Source: a virus. Taken from it: 26,261 nt of DNA. Positions 9,321 through 17,729 of the stretch are shown here, in pieces. The notes under the pieces were generated by a model that saw only the letters and a program-made list of their open reading frames with translations, did no database searches and was not told the DNA's origin. The stretch is from IMG/VR virus record IMGVR_UViG_3300044800_000035, positions 1-26,261 of that record. One strand, 5' to 3'. Position numbers and translations under genes: made by a program. Position 1 is the stretch's first letter, and each line of letters opens with the position of its first letter.

Positions 9321-10079
9321 TTAGTATTCGTACACGCTGCATGTGCCGACGATATTTGCATCGTCAGCCATCATGCTGATGTCGAGTTCCGGTATGTTGA
9401 AGTCTTCCAGTTTCGTTGCCAGCGCCAGCTTGCTTGCCACGCATCTGTTGAAAGTCATCGTGAGCTGCTTCCCCTGATAGACCTGATTTAGGGTCATCGA
9501 GAAGAACGGGGAGAGTCCGAGCAGCTGGTTGTTGATCGTGAATTTCGTGCCGGGAGCGACGGTTGTCGTGTAGATGTAACTGATCTTCAGGACGGCGTTC
9601 GCGTCGGCAGAGTTGAAGGTGTACACGCCCGCCGCAACGGAATAGACGCCGATGCCTGTCGCTGTCGCGCCCCTTGTCAGGGGGAGTCCTGTTGCCGAAT
9701 AGATGACGCCGAGATCAGTCGTCCACGTCGCGTTATTGGTTACGGTGACTATGTATACAGAAGCTGCCGGAACCGTACCCGCTTCCTGGAAGGCCACTTT
9801 GTTTTCTGCCGGAGTCGTGACCGATTCACCGAACACCTGGTTAAACAGCGTTGCCGTGATCTTCGCGGCCTTCGCCTTTGCGGTCAATTTCGCAGTTCCT
9901 CTCGCTACTGCCAGCGGGAACTGGTACTGGCCGAACAATTCCTTCATCGTCCAGCTCATATCTACAGTCACGTCCTGCAATGCCCCGAAAGGCACCGGCG
10001 TGGGGTTTGTCACCGCTACGCCTGCAAGGGTGATTGTCGGTATGGCCCAGAGACTGCCTGATCCAAATTCGTATGCCAT
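9321..10079 (-). CDS. Major tail tube protein with inserted repeat-type domain
   Basis: A 252-aa tail tube protein. Residues 1-95 and 172-252 give the expected strand-rich tube fold (features include PFGALQDVTVDMSWTMK, FPLAVARGTAKLTAKAKAA and a C-terminal FNIPELDISMMADDA). Residues about 102-172 form an extra compact domain (from GTVPAASVYIVTV through GVYTFNSADA) that is clearly related to residues 27-96 of the connector (11236-12036). In phage tails such insertions often sit on the outside of the tube. It is expected to be one of the most abundant proteins, stacked in hexamers. Strong GGAGG signals precede it. Confidence 0.82.
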   Translation of the reverse strand: MAYEFGSGSLWAIPTITLAGVAVTNPTPVPFGALQDVTVDMSWTMKELFGQYQFPLAVARGTAKLTAKAKAAKITATLFNQVFGESVTTPAENKVAFQEAGTVPAASVYIVTVTNNATWTTDLGVIYSATGLPLTRGATATGIGVYSVAAGVYTFNSADANAVLKISYIYTTTVAPGTKFTINNQLLGLSPFFSMTLNQVYQGKQLTMTFNRCVASKLALATKLEDFNIPELDISMMADDANIVGTCSVYEY

Positions 10080-10106
10080 TGTAAAAACCTCCTTTGCTTA
10101 AGAGAG

Positions 10107-10298
10107 TTATTTTATCTTTTTTAGTGGGGCTTCTTTCACATCCTCAACCGGCTCAGGAAATACCGCATGGAGCTCCATTTTCGCGTTGTGCAGTCTTTCC
10201 TGAACTATTGCGACATCAGAGAAGCCGGGCTGGTTGTGAAACCACTTCTGAAACCAGGTCTCGATCTTCTCAAAATTAGATTTTTCTTCTTTCGGCAT
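10107..10298 (-). CDS. Small hypothetical phage protein
   Basis: A 63-aa charged protein (MPKEEKSNFEKIETWFQKWF at the start, Lys/Glu-rich end) with a good GGAGG site before the ATG at 10298. It lies between the tail terminator and tail tube genes. No known domain is recognised. The FEKIETWFQKWF part is a likely amphipathic helix. Confidence 0.6.
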   Translation of the reverse strand: MPKEEKSNFEKIETWFQKWFHNQPGFSDVAIVQERLHNAKMELHAVFPEPVEDVKEAPLKKIK

Positions 10299-10308
10299 TT
10301 CTTCCTCC

Positions 10309-10743
10309 TTATGTTGGCGCTAATATCTCTATTGGCACGATTGCCACTTCCTGCGACCCGAGCGTGCCTTCCGACGTTTCTATTCGGCTGTGAATCCAGC
10401 AATGGCTCACGAGGCCGCCAAGCGTTTGCAGATGGTCCGCGTCAGTCGGAAAAAGGGCTTCAATCGCGTCAAGTATCGGATTCAATAAAATGGACGGTGA
10501 AGCGTGCGGGTCCTGGCCAGCGTCCACATAGACATACAGATCGGCATAGAGCTTCCATTTAGTCGGCAACATGCGCTGCTGGATAGGGTCCTCAAAGCGC
10601 TGCACCTGGAAGATCGCGGGCTTTTCGTTCACCGCAACATCCGCCCAGTGCCGGAGCCGTCTACTTGTCGTCTTCACGCCTGCCAGCACAGAGACGCCCT
10701 GAACCGCCGTAAAGAGCGCTGCATATATGGTTTCGCGGGTCAT
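10309..10743 (-). CDS. Tail terminator protein
   Basis: A 144-aa protein that fits the tail terminator family (lambda gpU-like), the ring that ends the tube and joins the head. Support comes from length, position (after HK97-gp10-like, before tail tube) and features such as RETIYAALFTAVQGV at the start, then RRLRHWADVAVNEKPAIFQVQ, PTKWKLYADLYVYVD and the final SQEVAIVPIEI strand. Its ATG overlaps the stop of the preceding gene (ATGA). Confidence 0.75.
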   Translation of the reverse strand: MTRETIYAALFTAVQGVSVLAGVKTTSRRLRHWADVAVNEKPAIFQVQRFEDPIQQRMLPTKWKLYADLYVYVDAGQDPHASPSILLNPILDAIEALFPTDADHLQTLGGLVSHCWIHSRIETSEGTLGSQEVAIVPIEILAPT

Positions 10744-11243
10744 GCTGCACCTCTCATCCGCGAGATGACTTCTGATAATGCCGATTCAAATTGAGCGCGG
10801 ATCTGCGGCTCCATTTCATTCAATGCCGTCCGCATAAAAGAGCGCTCAGGGAAGTTGACATGCCGTGAATGCGCCGACACGTTTTGAGTCACCGGCGATT
10901 TGAGCGGCCTGCCAAAAGCCTGCTTGATAGTTCGTAAATGCGCCTTCACGCTCTGACTGCCCGAGTAGCCGAACTCATGCACGCCCGCGTATTCGATGTT
11001 CGTCGCCACTTCGCCAGTGACAGACGACCCGCCTTCCTTGACTGTCGGTGTGATGCTGCGCCTGAGTGTGCCTGTCCTGTTTTTCAACACCTGGCCAGAC
11101 AGTTTTTCGAACTTGATCTTATTGCTCAGGGCAAAGACAATGCTCGCCATGCGCTTTCCGACAGCACCCGTTATCTCAGGGAACAGCGACCGGATGTTAT
11201 CGGAGATCCTTGACGGATCGCCTATGAGGACAGCTTTAAACAA
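10740..11243 (-). CDS. HK97 gp10-like head-tail joining protein
   Basis: A 167-aa protein of the HK97 gp10 type. The key region is NRTGTLRRSITPTV (about residues 55-68) followed by EYAGVHEFGYSG (about 84-95), typical of this family. The C-terminal part with PERSFMRTALNEMEPQI is also common. The reading frame begins with TTG at 11243, nine bases after GGAGGG. No ATG or GTG lies near the N-terminus, so TTG is the best start. It overlaps the connector gene by eight bases. Its role is at the neck or in tail completion. Confidence 0.8.
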   Translation of the reverse strand: MFKAVLIGDPSRISDNIRSLFPEITGAVGKRMASIVFALSNKIKFEKLSGQVLKNRTGTLRRSITPTVKEGGSSVTGEVATNIEYAGVHEFGYSGSQSVKAHLRTIKQAFGRPLKSPVTQNVSAHSRHVNFPERSFMRTALNEMEPQIRAQFESALSEVISRMRGAA

Positions 11244-12036
11244 CTGGAATGACCCTCCTGTATTTATTGAGAGCCGCTTTCACGGAATCAGGCATCTCGG
11301 CAGTTATGAAAGCAACAGTCTCCCCGCCCAGACTCTTGCTCTTGTGTCCGATCCGTTCTTTTTCACGGAACTTGAACGTAACCAGCTCAATGGCCGCCTG
11401 CACGAGATCATAGGGGACGGACGCATAGCCCGCCGAGTAAACGGCAATGATATTGTCCAGGCCTTCCGAGAACTCGTATCCGTACAAACTGATATGCGTC
11501 GGCAGATAAGCGAAGCCAACGCCGTTCGGATCGGGGATATTGCTGGGGAGCGCGGGTATTGCAACGTCATCAATAGTCAATGACGTTACGGAGACAATCG
11601 GCTGGTTTTTAAGGACGAGCATCGCCTGCCCCCAGCCCTTGCCGCTTCTGTACTCGGTATAATTCTCAACATCGAATTTGAGCTGCGTGTAAGACCGGAT
11701 GAACTCCGAAACGGCGGTTATCAGTCTGGCAAGCATCAGATCGTCAATGCCGAAAATCAGGTAGGTGATCCCGACGTTCTTTGAGGCGTCGCTTGAGAAA
11801 AAAGTATAGACGCCTTGCGAGACGGTATACTTCCCCGCGCTAAGCGCACCCGTAGTTTTCGTCATGGGAGCGCCTGTCGAAAGGTCAATAACGCCGATGT
11901 CCGCAGTGAAGGCCGCCGCCTTCGAAACGGTAGCTGTATAGGGGCTGCTCGCGGGGATCGTGAAGGTCTCCGCAAGCGTCCCCAAATTCAGCCATTGCTT
12001 GACATCCGCAAGCTGGCAGAGGTCATCAGAAGCCAT
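11236..12036 (-). CDS. Head-tail connector protein with inserted domain
   Basis: A 266-aa gp6-type connector. The normal fold is split. Residues 1-19 (DLCQLADVKQWLNL) and 97-266 (IDDLMLARLITAVSEFIRSYTQL onward) would read directly on in a standard connector. Residues about 27-96 are an inserted domain (TIPASSPYTATV through YTFFSSDASKNVGITY) that matches one in the tail tube protein. The C-terminal part has VPYDLVQAAIELVTFKFREKERIGHKS, typical of gp6-type connectors. It should form the ring below the portal. Confidence 0.8.
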   Translation of the reverse strand: MASDDLCQLADVKQWLNLGTLAETFTIPASSPYTATVSKAAAFTADIGVIDLSTGAPMTKTTGALSAGKYTVSQGVYTFFSSDASKNVGITYLIFGIDDLMLARLITAVSEFIRSYTQLKFDVENYTEYRSGKGWGQAMLVLKNQPIVSVTSLTIDDVAIPALPSNIPDPNGVGFAYLPTHISLYGYEFSEGLDNIIAVYSAGYASVPYDLVQAAIELVTFKFREKERIGHKSKSLGGETVAFITAEMPDSVKAALNKYRRVIPVV

Positions 12037-12048
12037 GGAAGCCTCCTT

Positions 12049-13590
12049 TTAACCGTTGCCGATATTGCAAATCACCCCAAATGCGGGCGGGAAATAATTC
12101 TCCAGCGTGCCGTCCATGTAGATGCCGTATTCATACAGGCGCCTTCTGATCGGCCATTCAATCTGGTAGTAATCGCGTCTGAGCTTCATCTGCACGACGT
12201 TCGTGACGTTGCTCAGGGGATAGGGAATGCGCGAGCTGAAGAACAGGATCATCCCCGGAGGCATGTTCGGATGAAGCATGATCTTGACGAGCTGCCCGCC
12301 GTCCATCGAGAACTTGTTGAGATACGTTCCGACGACTGCGCCTGCCGTCATGGTCAGATTTCCAGGCTGCCCACTGCCCTGCTGTGCATCGAGAGCGAAC
12401 CGAACGAGAGGCGTCCCGCCCGCTACCATGACCCTCAGATGGATGTTCTGCAATTCCTGCGAATTGACGAACATGATGTCCGGGGAGAGGCGGTAGTTGT
12501 CCCAAAACGCTTTCAGCGCTGTATCGATTTCCGTTACGCCGCCAGCGTTGTTGGTATGCAGAAGGCCGCCGTTCAAGGACACGAAATAGCCGCCTGCAAT
12601 CGGGTTCTCTGTGGCTGTCACCTGGCCCGCACCGCATGCCTGCATGATAAGACCGTCAAACAGCAGCGTATTGCGGGAGTTATCGGTAGCCGCGAGGCCC
12701 GCATAGGTCTGCGTGCCCTGAGTCTCATTTCCGAGAATAGACACCGCGTTGACGGTAGTGATCTGGGTCAGAAGCAATGGCTGCCCCTGGACTCCGTAAT
12801 ACCAGGCGTAAGCCGCTGCGCCTGTAACTGCGGTCACTGTTGCCGTCAGAATCTGTGCCGCGCCGCCGCCGTTGAGGACGATATTCGCAGTCGCGGACGG
12901 TCTTGCGGCACCGCCGCCGTAGGTATCATTCGTTCCGTCAGCGTTGATGCGGTTGATCTGCTGCCTGATTCCGGCTGCGATTGTCGCGTTGAAATATCCT
13001 TCCGGAGTGAGGGCTACGACGGCGATGCTGTAGGTAGCGTTAGAAAGTGCACCGCCTGCGTTGGTGACTACGCCCTGCGCTGGTGTCGGTGTCGCAGCGC
13101 CGCTCATGAGGGCCAGCGTCGCATTGCCCCAGAGCATCGTTCTCTCTTCGGCAAGCATCAGGGAGCGGAGCAATCCGAGAATTGCCAGCGCCTTAACATC
13201 GTCAAAGTTCTTTGAAGCGTAATCCGCTTCAAAGCTCACGTTGTCTTCCAAGCCAAGGCCCGCGAAGGGAACGATGACCTGCGCGACAGTGGTTGCAATG
13301 ACCGCATTCCTGTTGCCTTCAGACACGCCGGCAGACAGGTTGTTGATGTTGATTCCGGTGATTGCCTTGTAATGCGTGGCTGTACCGCCCGCGCCCGATA
13401 CGCGAGGAATCATGTTTCTGATCGGCGTGATTACGGGATAGAGCAGCTTTGCTGTGGGTTCCAGGTCGTACCATACAAGGCCAAGGGCCTGAGTGTATGC
13501 CTTTGCGAGATTACCCGGCAAAAGCGCCAGATCCTGCGCCTTCATGGACTTGACTAATTGAAGTGTTTCGTTCGTTACGTTCTGGTTCAT
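12049..13590 (-). CDS. Major capsid protein (HK97 fold)
   Basis: A 513-aa capsid protein, directly after the protease/scaffold gene. N-terminal residues (MNQNVTNETLQLVKSMKAQDL) are helical. The PVITPIRNMIPRVSGAGGTATHYKAITGIN segment and the later AEERTMLWGNATL fit HK97-type shell proteins. Residues about 170-300 (NATYSIAVVALTPEGYF through AYAWYYGVQGQ) look like an inserted Ig-like/fibronectin-like surface domain, which would explain the large size. The C-terminal part (LSPDIMFVNSQELQNIHLRV, then RIPYPLSNVTNVVQMKLRRDYYQIEWP) is the axial and P-domain region. It is expected to be the most abundant product. Confidence 0.87.
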   Translation of the reverse strand: MNQNVTNETLQLVKSMKAQDLALLPGNLAKAYTQALGLVWYDLEPTAKLLYPVITPIRNMIPRVSGAGGTATHYKAITGININNLSAGVSEGNRNAVIATTVAQVIVPFAGLGLEDNVSFEADYASKNFDDVKALAILGLLRSLMLAEERTMLWGNATLALMSGAATPTPAQGVVTNAGGALSNATYSIAVVALTPEGYFNATIAAGIRQQINRINADGTNDTYGGGAARPSATANIVLNGGGAAQILTATVTAVTGAAAYAWYYGVQGQPLLLTQITTVNAVSILGNETQGTQTYAGLAATDNSRNTLLFDGLIMQACGAGQVTATENPIAGGYFVSLNGGLLHTNNAGGVTEIDTALKAFWDNYRLSPDIMFVNSQELQNIHLRVMVAGGTPLVRFALDAQQGSGQPGNLTMTAGAVVGTYLNKFSMDGGQLVKIMLHPNMPPGMILFFSSRIPYPLSNVTNVVQMKLRRDYYQIEWPIRRRLYEYGIYMDGTLENYFPPAFGVICNIGNG

Positions 13591-13623
13591 CTTAAATGAT
13601 CCTCCTTTTCAAAGTTGTTATTG

Positions 13624-14910
13624 CTATGCCGTTTCTATTTTCAAGTCCTCCGGGCTTAAGAGGGCCTTTCTCGCCGTAAGATTCTGCGGTTTTCCATGTG
13701 CCGCCTTAATCATCGCCAACGCTCCGGCCTCTACGCTCTTCGGGTCGTGCGGGTCGATAGTGATGGCGTTTTCCTGATTGACAGGCGCTGCGTCGTCGGC
13801 CTTAGTGACTGTCACTACTTTCGTGACGCCTTTGGCCGGAGCCGGTTCTGCCTTGAACTTTGCGATCTCTTCTGCCTGTGCAGCGTTAGTTTTTTTCAGT
13901 TCCTCGGTTTCCTTGGTCAGCGCGTCTGCCTTAGTTATGGCCTCATCGCGCTCACCCGCTACCTTCTGCAGATCGCCAGCGCCTTCCGCCGCTTCCTTGC
14001 TGCACTTCGCGCCGAGATCAACGCTGTGATCGTGGACTGCCTGAATCTTCTCCAGGTTCTTGGAAGAAATGGCAGCGCCCTTCTTCTCCAGGCCCAGGGT
14101 CTCGCAAACCTTCTGCATTTTTTCCTCGTCCAGCTTGGAGAAGCGCCTGATTACGTCGTCCGGCTCGGCTTCCGTGATTTCGGATGCGATGAACGCTTTG
14201 AGATTTGTGATGACTGCTTTTAATGCGTCAAGTTGCGCGGCTGCTTCCGGGTGATCCTCTCCCTCTTCCATTGTGAAGAGGTAGACGATGTCAACCAGAC
14301 TTCTGACGGCAGTGCTAACGTCATAGATTTCCTGCCCCGCCCATTTTTTCAGGTCCGCTAAAATTTCTGTTTTTCTCACGTTCGTGGGTTCTCCTTTCTT
14401 CGCCGGAGCGATATTCTTAAAGGCGTGCGGCTCTTTCGTGCCGTCCGCCTTAATGAGATCGAAGGTGCAGCTCTTGTGTGCCGGGTAATCAACAATGCTG
14501 ACCTCGTTCGGCTGCGCGGTGTATCGCTTGAAATTTCCGTCAGTCCATTTCTTGACGTACTTCCCGCCGATGCTGAAACCCGTATAGTCGCCATCCATGA
14601 GCCTCTGCCACTCGTCCGCGTCGTTTATCTTGGCGCAGGCTTCGATGGCCTTGTCTTCATCGAGCATGACAATATCGGTGAGATGCCCAGCGTTGCGCTG
14701 GGGGTCATGCTGTACCCTGACGTTGCCTACGCTCTTGCCGTCAGTGGTTTTCGCAAAGAAATCTGACCACTCGGTGAAAAAGGGCTTTGAAGTTTCATAG
14801 TCGAATATCTCTCCGCCGCTATCCGGCGTCTCTTCCGCGATGCGCCCGAAAACCAGTTGCTTCTCAACGTCGATTTTGGTGATCGGAATGAAAAGTTTTA
14901 GTCCGTTCAT
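13624..14910 (-). CDS. Prohead protease fused to a scaffold-like domain
   Basis: A 428-aa protein. Residues 1-160 fit the XkdF-like/HK97-type prohead serine protease: His68 in VRVQHDP and Ser113 in GFSIGG are the likely catalytic pair, with NEVSIVDYPA (about 135-144) after them. Residues about 180-360 are charged and helical, with a probable coiled coil (DLQKVAGERDEAITKADALT, EELKKTNAAQAEEI). This suits a scaffold that is later degraded. The last part (ALAMIKAAHGKPQ) is a helix that may bind capsid protein. It would start prohead assembly together with the next gene, the capsid. A strong GGAGG lies upstream and a terminator-like hairpin lies before that. Confidence 0.82.
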   Translation of the reverse strand: MNGLKLFIPITKIDVEKQLVFGRIAEETPDSGGEIFDYETSKPFFTEWSDFFAKTTDGKSVGNVRVQHDPQRNAGHLTDIVMLDEDKAIEACAKINDADEWQRLMDGDYTGFSIGGKYVKKWTDGNFKRYTAQPNEVSIVDYPAHKSCTFDLIKADGTKEPHAFKNIAPAKKGEPTNVRKTEILADLKKWAGQEIYDVSTAVRSLVDIVYLFTMEEGEDHPEAAAQLDALKAVITNLKAFIASEITEAEPDDVIRRFSKLDEEKMQKVCETLGLEKKGAAISSKNLEKIQAVHDHSVDLGAKCSKEAAEGAGDLQKVAGERDEAITKADALTKETEELKKTNAAQAEEIAKFKAEPAPAKGVTKVVTVTKADDAAPVNQENAITIDPHDPKSVEAGALAMIKAAHGKPQNLTARKALLSPEDLKIETA

Positions 14911-14937
14911 GTGTCCATATCCTCCTTGGTTGAGGGC

Positions 14938-14986
14938 AAAGAAAAAGGGCGGTCAATGAGATGGTGAGGCACCTCACTACCGCCCT
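14938..14986 (-). terminator. Rho-independent terminator between portal and protease genes
   Basis: Read leftward, arms AGGGCGGT (14986-14979) and ACCGCCCT (14953-14946) close a hairpin whose inside can form a second stem (GTGAGG with CCTCAC). A T-rich run (TTTTTCTTT) follows directly. The opposite strand has no comparable T-run. It lies 62 bases after the portal stop in the middle of the late operon, so it is probably leaky or regulated. Confidence 0.72.
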
Positions 14987-15048
14987 AATTCTTTCTTTCG
15001 TCATCCTCATCCTGGCCGGGACTTGGATGAACCCTGATTTTCAAAGAC

Positions 15049-17367
15049 TTATGCTGCTTCCTCCATTACGGCAGGCATGAGATCGCAAACGCAGCGCGGG
15101 TGCGCCAGCGGCTCCATATCACCGCTCGGGAACGGTTCATCAAGTGGGATCACCCCTGCGTCTGCATTCATGTCGCACTCATCATCGTCATCATGCTCGC
15201 TGCCGAGCACCCACTCCTTGCCTTCCACAATGCCCGATTCTTTATAGGCGATCATGTTGCCCTGGATATCTGCATTGCCTATTTCCGTTCGTGCGATCGT
15301 GTCCGCCCGGTCTTTGCTAAAAGCGTAATTATCAGCTATGGCGCTCTTCAATTTCCCCGGGGACCAGCCTTCTTCAATCGCCTTGGTTATGTCGGATCGC
15401 AGCATGTCACGGGTTGATTCCGTGATCTGCCATTTTGCGTTGGGATTATCTATCAGATCACCTTCAACCCACTTCTTGCCTACCATCTCGGCAGCGCGAT
15501 CCCTGGCGTACTTCACGGCCAGCTCTGACATCTTGTCTGTCATATTCTCTTCCGTAAGGCCAATCTGCATGAGCGCTTGATATGCGCCGTCCTTCGTGAT
15601 CGCCGCCATAAGCTCCTCGCTCGGGTCCATCAGGAACGCCCAGCCCTCAAGGTCGAGCTTTGCCAGGAGACGCTTTGCATGTTGCGCCGATTCCTCCGCG
15701 TCTTTCATGAAATCATCAGTGGCCAATTTCATGGCTTCCGTTTTCCCCATTTTAAAGGCTTTCATCATCAGCTTCTTCATCTTCGACCGTGCGTCCGTTA
15801 CGGATTCTCGCTCCCTGTCAATACGGTTGAGTTTTTTTTTACCCTTCTCCAGCTTTTCGGCATCCTTCCCTTTCCCGGGAGGCGGAGGCGGAGGGGCATT
15901 TTCATCCTTGCTGGGTATGGGAGGCGGGGCAACCGGCTCCGGAGGGTTTAGAACTTTTTCCAGCGGCGTGGCCCCGGACGCCGTATAGATTAAATATTCC
16001 TTGCCAAGGCCGTCAGGCAATGGATCGAGGCCGTCCTTGCTTCGCCATTCGTCGATGCTCAACGCTCCTGCCCTGACTTTTGTATTTATAATTTCAGCTT
16101 CAATCGCCGGGTCAACTTCCTCGCCGGTCTCAAAATCAAACTCAAGCTCCGGGGCCTGGAAGTATTTCCACAGGACGTAATTCATCATGCTCTTGATCCA
16201 TGACAGGATCGGATGCAGCCCCTCTTCCATCGTCGCCTGCTGTATCGTCTCCGATGTGGCTCTGTTCATCATCTTCACAAAGGGCTGCGGATTGATCGAG
16301 AAGCAGAAGCAGAGTATCCGCGCCAGCCACTCATCGTAATCGTCTTTAAGCGCGTGTTCCTTAGCGTCCATGAGTTTTACGCCGCTGGGTACAAATTTAG
16401 CGTGGCGTCTCTGCGCGAGATTGCCTTCCATGAGGTCATCCCAATATGCCTGGAAGAGCGCGATCTGGTCAGTCGTCCACGTCTCCGGCACGCCGATCAG
16501 GGCTTCTGGCACATTGCCCTCGGTATAATATGAAAGCTGGAAGAGCTGACGCCTGAGCGCAATATTGACGGTCACGATGACCTGCTCTACGGGACTGAAG
16601 CCATATGCTTTTGCGGATCGTACATTGCGGGGCCGGTAGATTAGTTCGTCACGGCTGAAGTCTGCCATGGGAACACCTTTGATTAATTGCTGGTAGGCTG
16701 TGTCCAGAGGTTCGGGGGTGCGGCCATCGGCATTGAGCTTGCGAAGGATCGTTGAGCCGTCAAACACGTCAAGGGAGTAAATTCCGCCGCCCTTGGTCAT
16801 GCGCGGATAGATCGTCGGCGCATCGATGACAAACAAATCCTCCAGCAGCATGCGCAGCCAGGTATCCCAGTCGTGTTCGCGGTCGGGATAAATCAGGAAA
16901 TCCTTGATTGCCTTAATCTGTGGGGCCAGCTTTTTCACCGTGCCCTTATCTGGTTTCGCGCCGTCCATGTCGCGGGGCTTAATGCGCCACTGCATCTTGG
17001 CGATCTGGTCTTTCCGGGTTTCGATTATAAGCCGCAAGAGGTCGTAGTTATCGGCAAGCTGCCTCATCTGATCAAACGTCGTCGCTTCATATGGGCGTTT
17101 TGTAATCTGCAGGTTGTAGCCGACAGGGTAATCCCATGTCCTGCCCTTGCTCTCCTGTGAGATCGGGGCAATCGGCTGCTGAGGCCCAAACCATGTTGAG
17201 GGGCCGACGCCGGAGATCATATACTTCACGCCCTGTACAACGCGCGAGATGAGCCCCAATTCGACAGGCGTGGCTGTGCCTCCGCCTTTCGTGGCGCGGT
17301 CAACCTTGGCCAGTTCCTTGACCATAACGCGCTTGCTTCTTTTTCCCGTTTCGATAAGAATTCTCAT
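15049..17367 (-). CDS. Portal protein fused to a MuF-type domain
   Basis: A 772-aa protein. Residues about 1-470 fit a phage portal (DUF935/Mu gp29-like features: YDLLRLIIETRKDQIAKMQW, YGFSPVEQVIVTVNIALRR, FCFSINPQPFVKMMNRATSETIQQ). A Pro-rich linker with a run of prolines follows. The C-terminal third is an SPP1 gp7/MuF-type head morphogenesis domain ending in DRADTIARTEIGNAD and HPRCVCDLMP, with a Asp/Glu-rich Cys loop between. I chose the ATG at 17367, not the longer frame from 17463. It overlaps the preceding stop (ATGA) and has an AGGGAG site at a fitting distance. The portal forms the dodecameric DNA channel, and MuF proteins are carried into the capsid. Confidence 0.87.
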   Translation of the reverse strand: MRILIETGKRSKRVMVKELAKVDRATKGGGTATPVELGLISRVVQGVKYMISGVGPSTWFGPQQPIAPISQESKGRTWDYPVGYNLQITKRPYEATTFDQMRQLADNYDLLRLIIETRKDQIAKMQWRIKPRDMDGAKPDKGTVKKLAPQIKAIKDFLIYPDREHDWDTWLRMLLEDLFVIDAPTIYPRMTKGGGIYSLDVFDGSTILRKLNADGRTPEPLDTAYQQLIKGVPMADFSRDELIYRPRNVRSAKAYGFSPVEQVIVTVNIALRRQLFQLSYYTEGNVPEALIGVPETWTTDQIALFQAYWDDLMEGNLAQRRHAKFVPSGVKLMDAKEHALKDDYDEWLARILCFCFSINPQPFVKMMNRATSETIQQATMEEGLHPILSWIKSMMNYVLWKYFQAPELEFDFETGEEVDPAIEAEIINTKVRAGALSIDEWRSKDGLDPLPDGLGKEYLIYTASGATPLEKVLNPPEPVAPPPIPSKDENAPPPPPPGKGKDAEKLEKGKKKLNRIDRERESVTDARSKMKKLMMKAFKMGKTEAMKLATDDFMKDAEESAQHAKRLLAKLDLEGWAFLMDPSEELMAAITKDGAYQALMQIGLTEENMTDKMSELAVKYARDRAAEMVGKKWVEGDLIDNPNAKWQITESTRDMLRSDITKAIEEGWSPGKLKSAIADNYAFSKDRADTIARTEIGNADIQGNMIAYKESGIVEGKEWVLGSEHDDDDECDMNADAGVIPLDEPFPSGDMEPLAHPRCVCDLMPAVMEEAA

Positions 17368-17729
17368 CGCACTCCCTGAAGCCATGAAACAAAGCATGTA
17401 CTGTTGGCGGACGGGCTGGCGTAGAGCCCGTTTGTGAATCGCACGGGCGTTGGATTCATCCATCCGCCCATCAACGGCGTCGTCGCTGGTAGAAATGCAC
17501 CAGGGAGCTGCGGCCCTGCTCCTTGCGTTGCATTGTCAAAAAGGGTGCAGCCGCAAGCATGCGACCCGTCACCCTGGCATACCACAAGGACGACTCCGCC
17601 TGGGCCTGTCGCCAGAACCTTGGCGGCAGTCAGCGCCCCACTGTTTTCCGCAACCGGCTCACCGGCAATACAAGGGATTGCAGCGGTAAGGAGCGCCGCC
17701 AGGATTATAAACATCAGGAGCTTTTTCAT
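17364..17729 (-). CDS. Secreted protein with phage-like beta domain
   Basis: A 121-aa protein. The start MKKLLMFIILAALLTAAIPCIAG is a Sec signal peptide: two Lys, a hydrophobic core, and Cys at 20 which does not fit a clear lipobox, so cleavage after CIA-G seems likely. The mature part (TAAKVLATGPGGVVLVV through PVRFTNGLYASPS) resembles a small beta domain common in phage proteins encoded near the portal. Three Cys in CQGDGSHACGC are unusual and could form disulphides outside the cytoplasm. The ATG at 17729 has GGAGG five bases upstream. The gene lies within the end of the O-antigen-ligase-like gene (71-base overlap) and its stop overlaps the portal start. Confidence 0.68.
   Translation of the reverse strand: MKKLLMFIILAALLTAAIPCIAGEPVAENSGALTAAKVLATGPGGVVLVVCQGDGSHACGCTLFDNATQGAGPQLPGAFLPATTPLMGGWMNPTPVRFTNGLYASPSANSTCFVSWLQGVR

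Noticed and set aside
11815-13215. A 466-codon open frame on the plus strand.
   Set aside because: It lies opposite the capsid and connector genes, its composition (many Arg, Cys and His) is not protein-like, and the minus-strand genes are certain by family and order. It is a shadow of GC-biased codons.
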